Source: Flavobacteriales bacterium UBA5040
GTDB taxonomy: Bacteria > Bacteroidota > Bacteroidia > Flavobacteriales > Weeksellaceae
Length of the DNA: 64,000 nt
Assembly: GCA_002415135.1 (NCBI GenBank)
Contig: DIBY01000024.1
Location: 199,632-263,631, forward strand
Direction of reading: 5' to 3'
Position 1 is the stretch's first letter, and every line of letters starts with the position of its first letter. The notes beneath the pieces are model-generated. The model was not told the origin of the DNA, did not search any database, and saw only the letters and a list, made by a program, of their open reading frames with translations. The position numbers and the translations under genes were made by a program. This document shows positions 55,598-63,973 of this stretch, piece by piece.

Positions 55598-56584
55598 TTA
55601 ATTCTTTAGCTCTTCTTTTTCTTTCTTTTTTTCGAGCTTTCTAAAATAGCCACGGAACAAAAAGTTGTGTTTTAAAGCTTCCATATTTTCATTCAATTTC
55701 TCAGTCGCTTCTTTTACATTCACCACGGTAGAATCGATATTCTTTACCAAAACTTCATCTTTAGTGATATAATTTAAAGAACCTTTTCCATTTTTAATTT
55801 CGTTGACATAGCTATCCAGACTTTTTGAAACCTTATTAATATCCTGACTGGATTTCTCCAAATTAGTAAAAACGTCTTGAATCTGTTGTCTTGATTTTGG
55901 ATCACTCAATAGAACTGCCGCCGCACTCTGGTCATAATTGATTTTAGAAATAACTGCATTTACTTTCGCCATTGCGATATTGGTGCCTTCCGCTGTTCTC
56001 TTTAAGGCAGCAATGGAGCGTCGCAAATCATTCTCAAGCAAAGAATCACTTAATATGGCACCCAAAGCGCCTTCTCCACCAACCACTTTATGGGTGATTT
56101 TCGCCAGATCTGAAGTAATCAGAGCCGCGCTTTCATTGGTTTTACTAAAGGTTTCTAAAATTTCATCAACCGTAATTTTGGTCTTGACTTCAATCTGATC
56201 ACCTGAAACAACGGTCTTTGCAGATTTATCGTCGCCCGGAATAAGGTTGACCACCATACTTCCAACTAATCCATCTGAAGCAATGGTCGCCAATGCATCT
56301 TTTTTCATAAATTTCGATGCTTCTTCATCCACCGACATTTCGACCGTGATTTTCCCTTCCGCTGTCATTTCTATTTTGCTGACCGTGCCAACATTCACTC
56401 CCGAATAACGGACATTATTACCAAGCTGCAAACCGCTGACATCTGTAAAAACAGAATACAACGTAATATTTTTGCTAAATAAATGCTGTTGTTTTCCGAC
56501 GAAGTAAAGTGCTGCAACCAAGAGAATGGTACCGACCACGACAAAGATGCCGACACTTATTTGTTTTGAGTTTGATTTCCCCAT
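55598..56584 (-). CDS. MlaD-family MCE protein
   Basis: The protein is 328 aa. One N-terminal membrane helix (about 9-27) precedes an MCE domain (about 38-115; YSVFTDVSGLQLGNNVRYSGVNVGTVSKIEM), which binds lipids in the periplasm. The remaining 200 residues are helical. It belongs to an Mla-like system with the ATPase and permease directly upstream; the order is permease - ATPase - MCE. No MlaB or MlaC gene is adjacent. Confidence 0.92.
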   Translation of the reverse strand: MGKSNSKQISVGIFVVVGTILLVAALYFVGKQQHLFSKNITLYSVFTDVSGLQLGNNVRYSGVNVGTVSKIEMTAEGKITVEMSVDEEASKFMKKDALATIASDGLVGSMVVNLIPGDDKSAKTVVSGDQIEVKTKITVDEILETFSKTNESAALITSDLAKITHKVVGGEGALGAILSDSLLENDLRRSIAALKRTAEGTNIAMAKVNAVISKINYDQSAAAVLLSDPKSRQQIQDVFTNLEKSSQDINKVSKSLDSYVNEIKNGKGSLNYITKDEVLVKNIDSTVVNVKEATEKLNENMEALKHNFLFRGYFRKLEKKKEKEELKN

Positions 56585-56587
56585 AAT

Positions 56588-57337
56588 TTAATTTTTAAAG
56601 AAAGCCTGTACTTGCGGATCTTCTGAATGCAAAAGTTCTTCGTAAGTACCTTCGGCGTAATTAAGACCGTCTACCAGCAAGATCATCCGGTTGGATATCA
56701 CTCTGGCGCAATCTACGTCGTGCGTGATGATGATCGACGACGTTTTATATTTCTCCTGTATATTTCTTAGTAATTCTATAATTTCTTTTGAGGTGATGGG
56801 ATCCAAACCGGTCGTTGGTTCATCATACATTAATATTTTAGGTTTCAGAATCAGAGCTCTTGCAAGGGCAACTCTCCTTTGCATTCCACCCGAAAGTTCT
56901 GCTGGCATCAAATCAATTGTTTTAGCAAGACCCACATTTTCTAAAGCTTCAAGTACCAAAACTTCTGTGTCTTCGGAACCTTCTACTTTATCACGATGTC
57001 TCCGTAAAGGAAATTCTAAATTTTCCCGAACCGTCATCGAATCATACAAAGCACTTCCCTGAAAAAGAAAACCAATTTCAGTTCGAAGAATATCCAATTC
57101 TTTCTGACCCATCTTGGTTATGTCTTCTCCGCGAATACTGATGGATCCGCCGTCAGGTTTTAGTAAACCAACCAAGCATTTTACCATGACCGATTTTCCA
57201 GAGCCTGACTTACCCATGATCGTTAAGTTTTCCCCTTCATATAATTGAAGATTAAAACCTTTTAATACATGATTGTCACCAAAACTTTTGGTAATGTTTT
57301 TCAGTTCTAAAACTGGTTGTCTTTTATCTTCATCCAT
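56588..57337 (-). CDS. MlaF-like ABC ATPase
   Basis: The protein is 249 aa with Walker A MGKSGSGKSVM, signature LSGGMQRRVAL and Walker B ILMYDEPTTGLDP. It opens with LELKNITKSFGDNHVLKGFNL. It is 3 nt after the permease gene and 3 nt before the MCE gene, so this is a tight operon. It powers lipid movement between membranes; direction is not given by sequence. Confidence 0.93.
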   Translation of the reverse strand: MDEDKRQPVLELKNITKSFGDNHVLKGFNLQLYEGENLTIMGKSGSGKSVMVKCLVGLLKPDGGSISIRGEDITKMGQKELDILRTEIGFLFQGSALYDSMTVRENLEFPLRRHRDKVEGSEDTEVLVLEALENVGLAKTIDLMPAELSGGMQRRVALARALILKPKILMYDEPTTGLDPITSKEIIELLRNIQEKYKTSSIIITHDVDCARVISNRMILLVDGLNYAEGTYEELLHSEDPQVQAFFKN

Positions 57338-57340
57338 TTT

Positions 57341-58123
57341 TTAAATCTCAAAAATAATATCGGTTACAAATACAGCAATAAAATCTATTATAAATACAAG
57401 CATTGAAGTATAAACTACGGCAGCATTAGAAGCTTCACCAACTCCGACGGTACCTTTTTCACAATTGTATCCTTTATAACATCCAATTAAACCAATGGCG
57501 AAACCAAAGAAAAATGATTTAATCGTCGCCGGAATAATATCTCCAAATTCAATCGCTTTAAAAACCTGCGTAAAATAGAGCGTAAAGGAAACGTCTGATT
57601 TAAGATTTTCTACGATTGCCGATCCAAATAAAGAAATGGCATCGCCGATAACGATGAGAAGCGGTAACATTAAAGTAGTTGCCAAGATTCGTGTCACCAC
57701 CAAATATTTAAAAGGATTGGTGCCCGATACTTCCATCGCGTCGATCTGTTCGGTAACCCGCATGGAACCGAGTTCGGCACCGATACCTGATCCAATTCGT
57801 CCTGCACAAATCAGCGCGATAATTACTGGACCGATCTCACGGATAATAGAAATACTGATCATAGACGGAATCCAGGACTCTGCACCGAATTGCTCCAGCG
57901 TCGGTCGGGACTGCAATGTAAAAACCAAACCCAATATAAACCCAGTCACCGAAACCAATAATAAGGACCGATTGCCAATATTATAGCACTGTCGGATCAG
58001 CTCTTTAAATTCATAAGGCGGCGTGAATACTTCCCGAAAAAACCGGCCGGCAAATAAGGAGATGTCGCCAATTTCAGCGAAAAAGGATTTGGTAGAATCT
58101 AATATGTTGGAATTTTTAATCAT
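57341..58123 (-). CDS. MlaE-like ABC permease
   Basis: The protein is 260 aa and has five or six membrane segments after about residue 50. The conserved MlaE stretch includes AGRIGSGIGAELGSMRVTEQIDAMEVSGTNPFKYLVVTRILA, and the C-terminal VGVGEASNAAVVYTSMLVFIIDF is typical. It is the first gene of the operon. A TACATTTG box (complement of 58138-58145) lies 14 nt before the ATG. Confidence 0.93.
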   Translation of the reverse strand: MIKNSNILDSTKSFFAEIGDISLFAGRFFREVFTPPYEFKELIRQCYNIGNRSLLLVSVTGFILGLVFTLQSRPTLEQFGAESWIPSMISISIIREIGPVIIALICAGRIGSGIGAELGSMRVTEQIDAMEVSGTNPFKYLVVTRILATTLMLPLLIVIGDAISLFGSAIVENLKSDVSFTLYFTQVFKAIEFGDIIPATIKSFFFGFAIGLIGCYKGYNCEKGTVGVGEASNAAVVYTSMLVFIIDFIAVFVTDIIFEI

Positions 58124-58530
58124 GCCGAGGAATTACTCAAATGTAGTCATATTTACGGCGAATACAATTTATAAAATATTGAAAATCACATGATTTAACT
58201 TATGAATATTCAATTATTTATTCCGTTTCGCAAATTACATTGCCATCAATATGACTTACAAAAGTTTATTTGTATTGAGAACTTTATCAGAAAAATGAGC
58301 ATTACAAGAACAATTCAAATCTGAAATAAAATTTTTACTCCATATTATTTTGGCATTGAGCAATATAAAATAGATATGGAATAATATGTACAAAGATTTT
58401 CATCTTACATCATTTATCAATTTTAAAAAACCTCAGTATTAATGATTAATGCTTTTCCTTCAAGAAAAAAATTTAGACAAAGATTGGCCCACATACCAAG
58501 AATTTTCGAATAACTTTTTATCTTTAGCGT
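58124..58530. other. Gene-free 407-bp stretch
   Basis: It lies between divergent mlaE and the PIG-L gene. No coding frame or strong hairpin is seen. TACATTTG (58138-58145, minus) and TATCTTTA (58519-58526, plus) are the only recognisable promoter-like boxes. Confidence 0.55.
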
Positions 58531-60960
58531 ATGAATAAAATTCTCATAGCTGCCGGACTTTTTATATCCTTTTTATGTTCAGCACAGTCCGCTTCTTATA
58601 GTTCTTCAGAGATTTACGATGATCTTCTTCGCTTACAAAATAAGACAAAAGTGATGTATGTGGCGGCACATCCAGATGATGAAAACACCCGAATTATTTC
58701 CTGGTTGACGCACGAAAAACATGTCGATGCAGTTTATCTGTCTTTAACGAGAGGCGACGGCGGACAAAATTTAATCGGAACTGAAAAAGGAGAACTTCTA
58801 GGATTACTCCGAACGCAAGAACTTTTGGAAGCCCGAAAAATAGATAAAGGCAGGCAATGGTTTACCAGAGCTTTGGATTTCGGTTACTCAAAAACGGCTA
58901 CAGAAACTTTGAAATTTTGGGACAAGCAAGAAATATTAGGCGATGTCGTTTGGGCCATTCGTAAAAACAGACCAGAAATTATCATCACCCGATTTGATCC
59001 TAATTCCAACGGCGAAACACACGGTCATCACACCGCCTCAGCCATTTTGGCGATGGAAGCTTTCGATTTGGCAGCAGATCCAAAAGCTTTTCCCGAACAA
59101 TTAAAATTTGTAAAAATTTGGCAACCAAAAAGACTGTTTTACAATACGAGCTGGTGGTTTTTTGGTAGTAAAGAAAATTTTGACAAGTCAGATAAAACGG
59201 GTTTATTTCCCATCAACGTTGGAACGTATTTTCCCACACTCGGAATTTCGAACAATGAAATTTCATCTAAAGCAAGAAGTAAACACGCTTGCCAAGGTTT
59301 CGGAACTGCTTTGGAAAGAGGAAGTGATTTGGAATATCTAAAGTTTCTAAAAGGAGACCAACCAAAAACAAATGATATTTTCGACGGCATCAATTTAAAA
59401 TCAGAGAACGCAACGATTCAAAAGCAATTAGACCTCGTAGTTTCAGAATACCAGTTCAGCAATCCTAAGCTTTCCTTACAGCGTTTGATTCAAGTATATG
59501 AATCAATCAAAAAAGAAAACCCCAAAGATTCAAAACTTGCCGAAGTGAAAGAATTAATTCTAAAAACACAGGGAATTTATTTTGAGTGGACCACAGAAAG
59601 AGCTTTTGGAACGTCGGGCGAAGAAATACCTACCCGATTGGAAATTGCGAATAGAAGTAATCAGGATTTGATGGTTAATTTCTCTGGGAATACGTCGGAA
59701 AAAATTCTAGCCAACGAAAGTTTTAAGGAAAACCAGAAATTTAAAATAGCAAATGGAAAATATTCTAATCCTTATTGGATGGAGAAAATGCCGAAAAACA
59801 ATTTATACATCAACGAAAATCCAGCAGAAATTGGACTACCCGAAATTTCAAATGCCATCACTAAGAAAGTGACCTTCAATTTTGGAAGTACAAAAATTGA
59901 TTTTGACATTCCTTTACAACAAAAAACAGTTGATCCTTCTATTGGCGAGTTGTATCAACCTTTTTATACCGTTCCAACTTTTGTAGCCAACTTCGAGCAA
60001 GAAAATTTTATCTTTAGTAATCAACCGAAACAAATTGCAGTAGAAGTTCAAAGTTTTGCAGGGAAATCAACCGCTACAGTTTCGTTAAATGGAAGTAAAG
60101 ACTGGAAAATATCACCAGCTCAAAAAGTCAGTTTTAAAGAAATTGGTGAAAAGCAAAAACTCTATTTTCAAGTTGAACCGCTTTCCAAAAATGCAAATTC
60201 AACCTTAGAAACCATTATAGAATCAGAAGGGAAAAATTATGATCAGTCTTTACAATTGGTAGAATATCCGCATATCGACCGTCAGATTTGGATTAAAAAA
60301 TCACAAGCTAAAATTCAAAATTTAGATCTGAAAATCCCCGCTGTCAGAATTGCCTACATCAAAGGTTCAGGCGACGATATTCCTTCCTCATTGGGTGCAA
60401 TCGGTCTAAAGGTGGAGGAACTGGATATTAAAAATTGGAACGTTTCCCGTTTGAAAGATTATGATGTCATTATCTTGGGGATTCGCGCTTTTAATACGCA
60501 ACCAGAATTGGCGATGATCAACCAAGATCTCTGGAAGTTTGTAGAAGATGGTGGCTTGGTCATCAATCAATATAATACTAATCGCGGTTTACTCACCAAC
60601 GACATTGCTCCCTTTCCTTTGAAATTGGGAAGTTCCCGCATCTCCGAAGAAGATGCCGAATTAAAAATGCTCGTTCCAAATCATCCTGTTTTCACCACTT
60701 TAAACAAAATCACGAATTTAGATTTTGAGAATTGGGTTCAGGAAAGAGGTTTGTATTTTGCAGATTCCTGGGATGGAAAAATGATTCCACTTCTGGAAGG
60801 AAATGATACGGGAGAAGCTCCAAATAAAGGCAGTCTTTTGGTTGGAAATTATGGAAAAGGAATGTATGTTTACACAGGATTATCCTTTTTCAGAGAATTG
60901 CCAGCAGGAGTTCCCGGAGCTTATAAATTGTTTATGAATATTTTGGCGCTCGGCCAATAG
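58531..60960 (+). CDS. PIG-L family deacetylase, large secreted form
   Basis: The protein is 809 aa with a signal peptide ending near LCSAQS. The PIG-L/LmbE metal site is AAHPDDENTRIISWL with a later HGHHTASA; the domain covers about 25-280. The remaining part has beta domains and ends in a Rossmann-like region (VIILGIRAFNTQPELAMIN). Family members remove N-acetyl groups from sugars or related substrates. It probably acts in the periplasm. A TATCTTTA box ends exactly 4 nt before the ATG. Confidence 0.88.
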   Translation: MNKILIAAGLFISFLCSAQSASYSSSEIYDDLLRLQNKTKVMYVAAHPDDENTRIISWLTHEKHVDAVYLSLTRGDGGQNLIGTEKGELLGLLRTQELLEARKIDKGRQWFTRALDFGYSKTATETLKFWDKQEILGDVVWAIRKNRPEIIITRFDPNSNGETHGHHTASAILAMEAFDLAADPKAFPEQLKFVKIWQPKRLFYNTSWWFFGSKENFDKSDKTGLFPINVGTYFPTLGISNNEISSKARSKHACQGFGTALERGSDLEYLKFLKGDQPKTNDIFDGINLKSENATIQKQLDLVVSEYQFSNPKLSLQRLIQVYESIKKENPKDSKLAEVKELILKTQGIYFEWTTERAFGTSGEEIPTRLEIANRSNQDLMVNFSGNTSEKILANESFKENQKFKIANGKYSNPYWMEKMPKNNLYINENPAEIGLPEISNAITKKVTFNFGSTKIDFDIPLQQKTVDPSIGELYQPFYTVPTFVANFEQENFIFSNQPKQIAVEVQSFAGKSTATVSLNGSKDWKISPAQKVSFKEIGEKQKLYFQVEPLSKNANSTLETIIESEGKNYDQSLQLVEYPHIDRQIWIKKSQAKIQNLDLKIPAVRIAYIKGSGDDIPSSLGAIGLKVEELDIKNWNVSRLKDYDVIILGIRAFNTQPELAMINQDLWKFVEDGGLVINQYNTNRGLLTNDIAPFPLKLGSSRISEEDAELKMLVPNHPVFTTLNKITNLDFENWVQERGLYFADSWDGKMIPLLEGNDTGEAPNKGSLLVGNYGKGMYVYTGLSFFRELPAGVPGAYKLFMNILALGQ

Positions 60961-60995
60961 TTGATAGTCGATAGTTGACAGTTGACAGTTGACAA
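60961..60995. repeat. Five-copy 7-bp tandem repeat
   Basis: TTGATAG, TCGATAG, TTGACAG, TTGACAG, TTGACAA directly follow the PIG-L stop codon. Confidence 0.8.
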
Positions 60996-61055
60996 ATTAA
61001 ACAAAAAACAAAACTAATATGTTCTAGTGAATAACATTCAATGCTCGACGGACAG

Positions 61056-61119
61056 TTTGTCATTCCGTATGAATCTAACCTGTTAAAATTATGCTGTGAG
61101 ATTCCTTCGGAATGACAAA
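61056..61119. repeat. 21-bp inverted repeat with CATTCCG core
   Basis: TTTGTCATTCCGTATGAATCT-type left arm (61056-61076) pairs with the right arm 61099-61119, two mismatches, 22-nt spacer. Similar TTTGTCATTCCG repeats are widespread in related genomes (recollection). Confidence 0.8.
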
Positions 61120-61145
61120 AAACCGGATAAATAGCGGAAATCTAC

Positions 61146-61240
61146 GCCCCGACTTGAACGGAGCTCTTTTTATTTGGTGGCTGAGCTTGTCGAAGCTACC
61201 AAATAAAAAAGCGGGAGTGGAAGGCGGATTAAGGCGCCCA
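61146..61240 (+). repeat. Intergenic palindromic repeat, copy E
   Basis: The left end includes the same 20-mer as copy A (61154-61173), and 61167-61182 pairs with 61194-61209 over 16 bp with one mismatch. The right end contains GCGGGAGTGGAAGGCGG. Confidence 0.85.
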
Positions 61241-61260
61241 AAAAAAATATAACATAAAAT

Positions 61261-61368
61261 ATGAATCAAGAAAAAGATACGAATTGGAAAACGCTTTACA
61301 TGGGTCTATTGGTCATTACGGTTTTGATGATTGTTGCCATGCTCCTCTTTCAAAACTATTATAAATGA
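61261..61368 (+). CDS. 35-aa membrane protein coupled to the symporter
   Basis: The peptide is 35 aa: a hydrophilic start (MNQEKDTNWKTLYM) and one membrane segment at about 15-31 (LLVITVLMIVAMLLFQ). Its stop codon overlaps the ATG of the symporter in ATGA (61365-61368), a classic sign of translational coupling. The frame is short, but the composition and overlap support a real gene. It may assemble with or regulate the symporter; that is inferred. No homolog is recognised from sequence. Confidence 0.7.
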   Translation: MNQEKDTNWKTLYMGLLVITVLMIVAMLLFQNYYK

Positions 61369-63029
61369 AGAATTTAGACTGGGCAGTTCTGATTTTCGTG
61401 TTGCTTTTTATTGTGATTTACGGCATCTTTAAATCGCAAAAAGTAAAAACTTCTGAATCTTTTTTGGGTGGAAAAAGCAATCCGTGGTGGATGGTTGGGT
61501 TATCGATCATGGCGACCCAAGCGAGTGCGATTACATTTCTATCAACTCCTGGACAAGCCTATCATGACGGTTTAGGATTCGTGCAATTTTATTTTGGGTT
61601 GCCAATTGCGATGGTTATTTTATGCGTTTGGGTGTTGCCGAAATTTTTCCAGATGAACGTCTTAACGGCCTATGAATATTTAGAAAAACGGTTCGGATTG
61701 TCTACCAGAATTTTAACGGCAATCTTATTTCTGATTCAAAGAGGTTTGGCGGCCGGAATTACCATTTTCGCTCCAGCTATTATTCTGTCCACTATTTTGG
61801 GTTGGAATCTGATGCTTACCAATATTGTGATCGGAACTTTGGTGACCATTTACACTTTGGTTGGTGGGACCGAAGCGGTGAGCCAGACGCAGAAACAGCA
61901 GATGATCGTGATTTTTGTCGGGATGTTTTTGGCGTTTTTCCTTATTGTAGATCAGTTGCCCGTGAATTTAAATGACGCTCTTTTATATTCTGGGGCGATG
62001 GGAAAAATCAATCCCGTGAGTTTTGAATTTGATGTGAACAATCGCTACAATATTTGGTCTGCTTTCTTGGGTGGAACGTTTTTATTCTTGAGTTATTTCG
62101 GGACCGATCAAAGTCAGGTGCAAAGATATTTGACGGGGAAAAGTCTAAAGGAAGCACGATTGGGATTGCTTTTCAACGGCTTGTTTAAAATCCCGATGCA
62201 GTTTTTCATTCTATTTATCGGAGTGATGGTTTTCGTTTTTTTCCAGTTTGAAAAGACCCCTTTGAACTTTAATCCACTTTCTCAAAAACTTCAAAACAAT
62301 ACGGAATACCGTGCTTTGAATAAGGAGTTCAACCAACTTCACGAAGATAAAAAACAAAAAATAATCGCCTGGAAAGCTGATCATTCTCCAGAAATAATGT
62401 CGGAATTAAAAGTCTTGCAAGCGAAAGAAATTACGATTCGCCAAGAGGTAAAAGATCTGATTGATAAAGCTGCGCCAGAAATTGAATCCAATGACAAAGA
62501 TTATGTCTTTATCTACTACATTCTCAATTACTTGCCGACTGGAATTGTGGGCTTGCTGATTGCGGTGATTCTCTCTGCGGCGATGAGTTCTACGTCTTCA
62601 GAACTGAATGCTTTGGCCACAACGACTGTAGTAGATATTTACAAGCGAAATTTCGCACCTAATATTTCAGAGAAAAAATATTTGAATGCTTCTAGACTTT
62701 TCACTTTGATGTGGGGAATGGTCGCGATCTTTTTTGCGGTGAATGCGAGTTTGTTTGAGAATTTAATTCAGGCCGTAAATATTATTGGGTCCTTATTTTA
62801 TGGGGTGATTCTCGGCGTATTTGCAATTGCTTTTCTCTTTCCAAAAATTGGCGGCAAGGCGACCATGTGGAGTATTTTGATTGTAGAACCTGTGATTATT
62901 TTGCTTTACTTTTTGGATGTAAAAGAGATTATTCAACTGGAATTTTTGTGGCTGAACCCGATCGGGTGTTTGCTGATGATTGGGGTTGCGAGTTTGTTTC
63001 AATCAATGTTTAAGAAAGTTACAATATAA
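61365..63029 (+). CDS. Sodium:solute symporter (SSS family)
   Basis: The protein is 554 aa with about 13 membrane segments. The segment AMSSTSSELNALATTTVVDIYKR and the GGTEAVSQTQKQQMIVIF region are typical of SSS proteins such as the sialic acid, glucose or myo-inositol transporters. A soluble insert of about 70 residues (about 308-375; LQNNTEYRALNKEFNQLHEDKKQKIIAWK) divides the helices and looks coiled-coil-like. The substrate is unknown. It follows the PIG-L gene and the 35-aa gene. Confidence 0.9.
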   Translation: MKNLDWAVLIFVLLFIVIYGIFKSQKVKTSESFLGGKSNPWWMVGLSIMATQASAITFLSTPGQAYHDGLGFVQFYFGLPIAMVILCVWVLPKFFQMNVLTAYEYLEKRFGLSTRILTAILFLIQRGLAAGITIFAPAIILSTILGWNLMLTNIVIGTLVTIYTLVGGTEAVSQTQKQQMIVIFVGMFLAFFLIVDQLPVNLNDALLYSGAMGKINPVSFEFDVNNRYNIWSAFLGGTFLFLSYFGTDQSQVQRYLTGKSLKEARLGLLFNGLFKIPMQFFILFIGVMVFVFFQFEKTPLNFNPLSQKLQNNTEYRALNKEFNQLHEDKKQKIIAWKADHSPEIMSELKVLQAKEITIRQEVKDLIDKAAPEIESNDKDYVFIYYILNYLPTGIVGLLIAVILSAAMSSTSSELNALATTTVVDIYKRNFAPNISEKKYLNASRLFTLMWGMVAIFFAVNASLFENLIQAVNIIGSLFYGVILGVFAIAFLFPKIGGKATMWSILIVEPVIILLYFLDVKEIIQLEFLWLNPIGCLLMIGVASLFQSMFKKVTI

Positions 63030-63514
63030 AAAATGGACACCGAAATTGGTGTTCATTATGATTTAACTTGTTTATCTGATTTGGATACAAAAATTGAAAA
63101 GCTACAATATTTTCTATTTAACCCACAAAAATATTTGCAGACTTTTTCCAAAGATAAGTCCGCATTGGTTCATGTAATTCTAATTTGATGCTCATAGGTT
63201 TCGAACCTTCGTTATTTTTACATCGTGCTTAACCAACAAAAATATAACCCATCGTACTGTTGAACTGATTTTTTGCTTTCTCTCGGATTAAAGGAAAAAT
63301 TCCTTTACATAGCTTTTTGTGGTTTATATAAGGTAAACTTTTTCGCAAATCATTTCTAGTCTGATTTTCGTTGTTTTACCAATATCCAGCGATCATAATT
63401 GTGCTGCTTCGGCCTTATCGATTTTCGTTGTTTTGACTTGAAAAGTTTCGTTAACTCACTCATATAATTTGAAAGTAATAAGTGTAGTCAACAACTCTTC
63501 ATATAATCCCTGAT
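63030..63514. other. Gene-poor stretch, possibly decayed
   Basis: A short frame of 51 codons (63033-63188, plus) begins 3 nt after the symporter stop but sits on a hairpin (ATGGACACC / GGTGTTCAT, 63033-63056) that may be its terminator, so I do not call it a gene. A 15-nt direct repeat GATTTTCGTTGTTTT occurs near 63362 and 63419. On the minus strand several short frames are interrupted by stops. Confidence 0.4.
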
Positions 63515-63914
63515 TCAAAAATGAAATTTTAACAGATCTTTCAAAATCGGCAAATCTACTTCTTCCCAATCTAAATCTGACAGTTCTTCCTTATCTACCA
63601 GGTTATGATTTTTGTACTCTAAAATTTTTATTCCACCTTCGTTATAATTTGCAATGCATTGGATCAAATTAACTTTAAAATTTCAGTAATCCAATATACT
63701 GTTGGTTAATTTTTCAACGTTTTTAATCTCTATATTTATTTCTTTACGAATTTCTCTGATAATACCATCCATCTTCTTCAGTTTCATCTTCCTCTAACCT
63801 TCTTCCATGAGATTGCCATTTCAAGGGTAATTTCACTTTTCAATTCTCTGGGATACTAGAATTTTATAATCAAATAGATAATTGCACATATAACATTCCC
63901 TATAATTTATGCAT
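63515..63914 (-). pseudogene. Decayed NUDIX hydrolase (MutT-like)
   Basis: No long frame is open, but three minus-strand frames together give a MutT-like protein: VICAII, then YKILVSQRIEK, then LPLKWQSHGRRLEEDETEED, then IIREIRKEINIEI and the tail with NLIQCIANYNEGGI and LDWEEVDLPILKDLL. At least three frameshifts (near 63870, 63835 and 63767) and an in-frame TGA (63683-63685) break it. The Nudix box has lost one Gly (PGG is now HGR) and has Lys for a catalytic-box Glu. In healthy relatives this protein cleans 8-oxo-dGTP. It looks dead rather than recoded. Confidence 0.75.
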
Positions 63915-63945
63915 TAAGTTTTTCAAATTCGATGTCGTTTATAAA

Positions 63946-63973
63946 AAAGGACCCCAAAAATTTGGCGTCCTTT
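63946..63973 (-). terminator. Terminator for a gene beyond the right edge
   Basis: 63946-63958 pairs with 63961-63973 (AAAGGAC / GTCCTTT cores, one C-C mismatch). The T-run lies on the minus strand, so it likely ends a leftward gene outside the window. Confidence 0.65.

Noticed and set aside
60961..61119. CRISPR-like array
   Set aside because: Repeats are 7 bp without spacers and the other part is a single inverted repeat; no cas genes are present.
63033..63188. 51-codon frame after the symporter
   Set aside because: It begins on a hairpin that may be the symporter terminator, and I recognise no homology. It could still be real.
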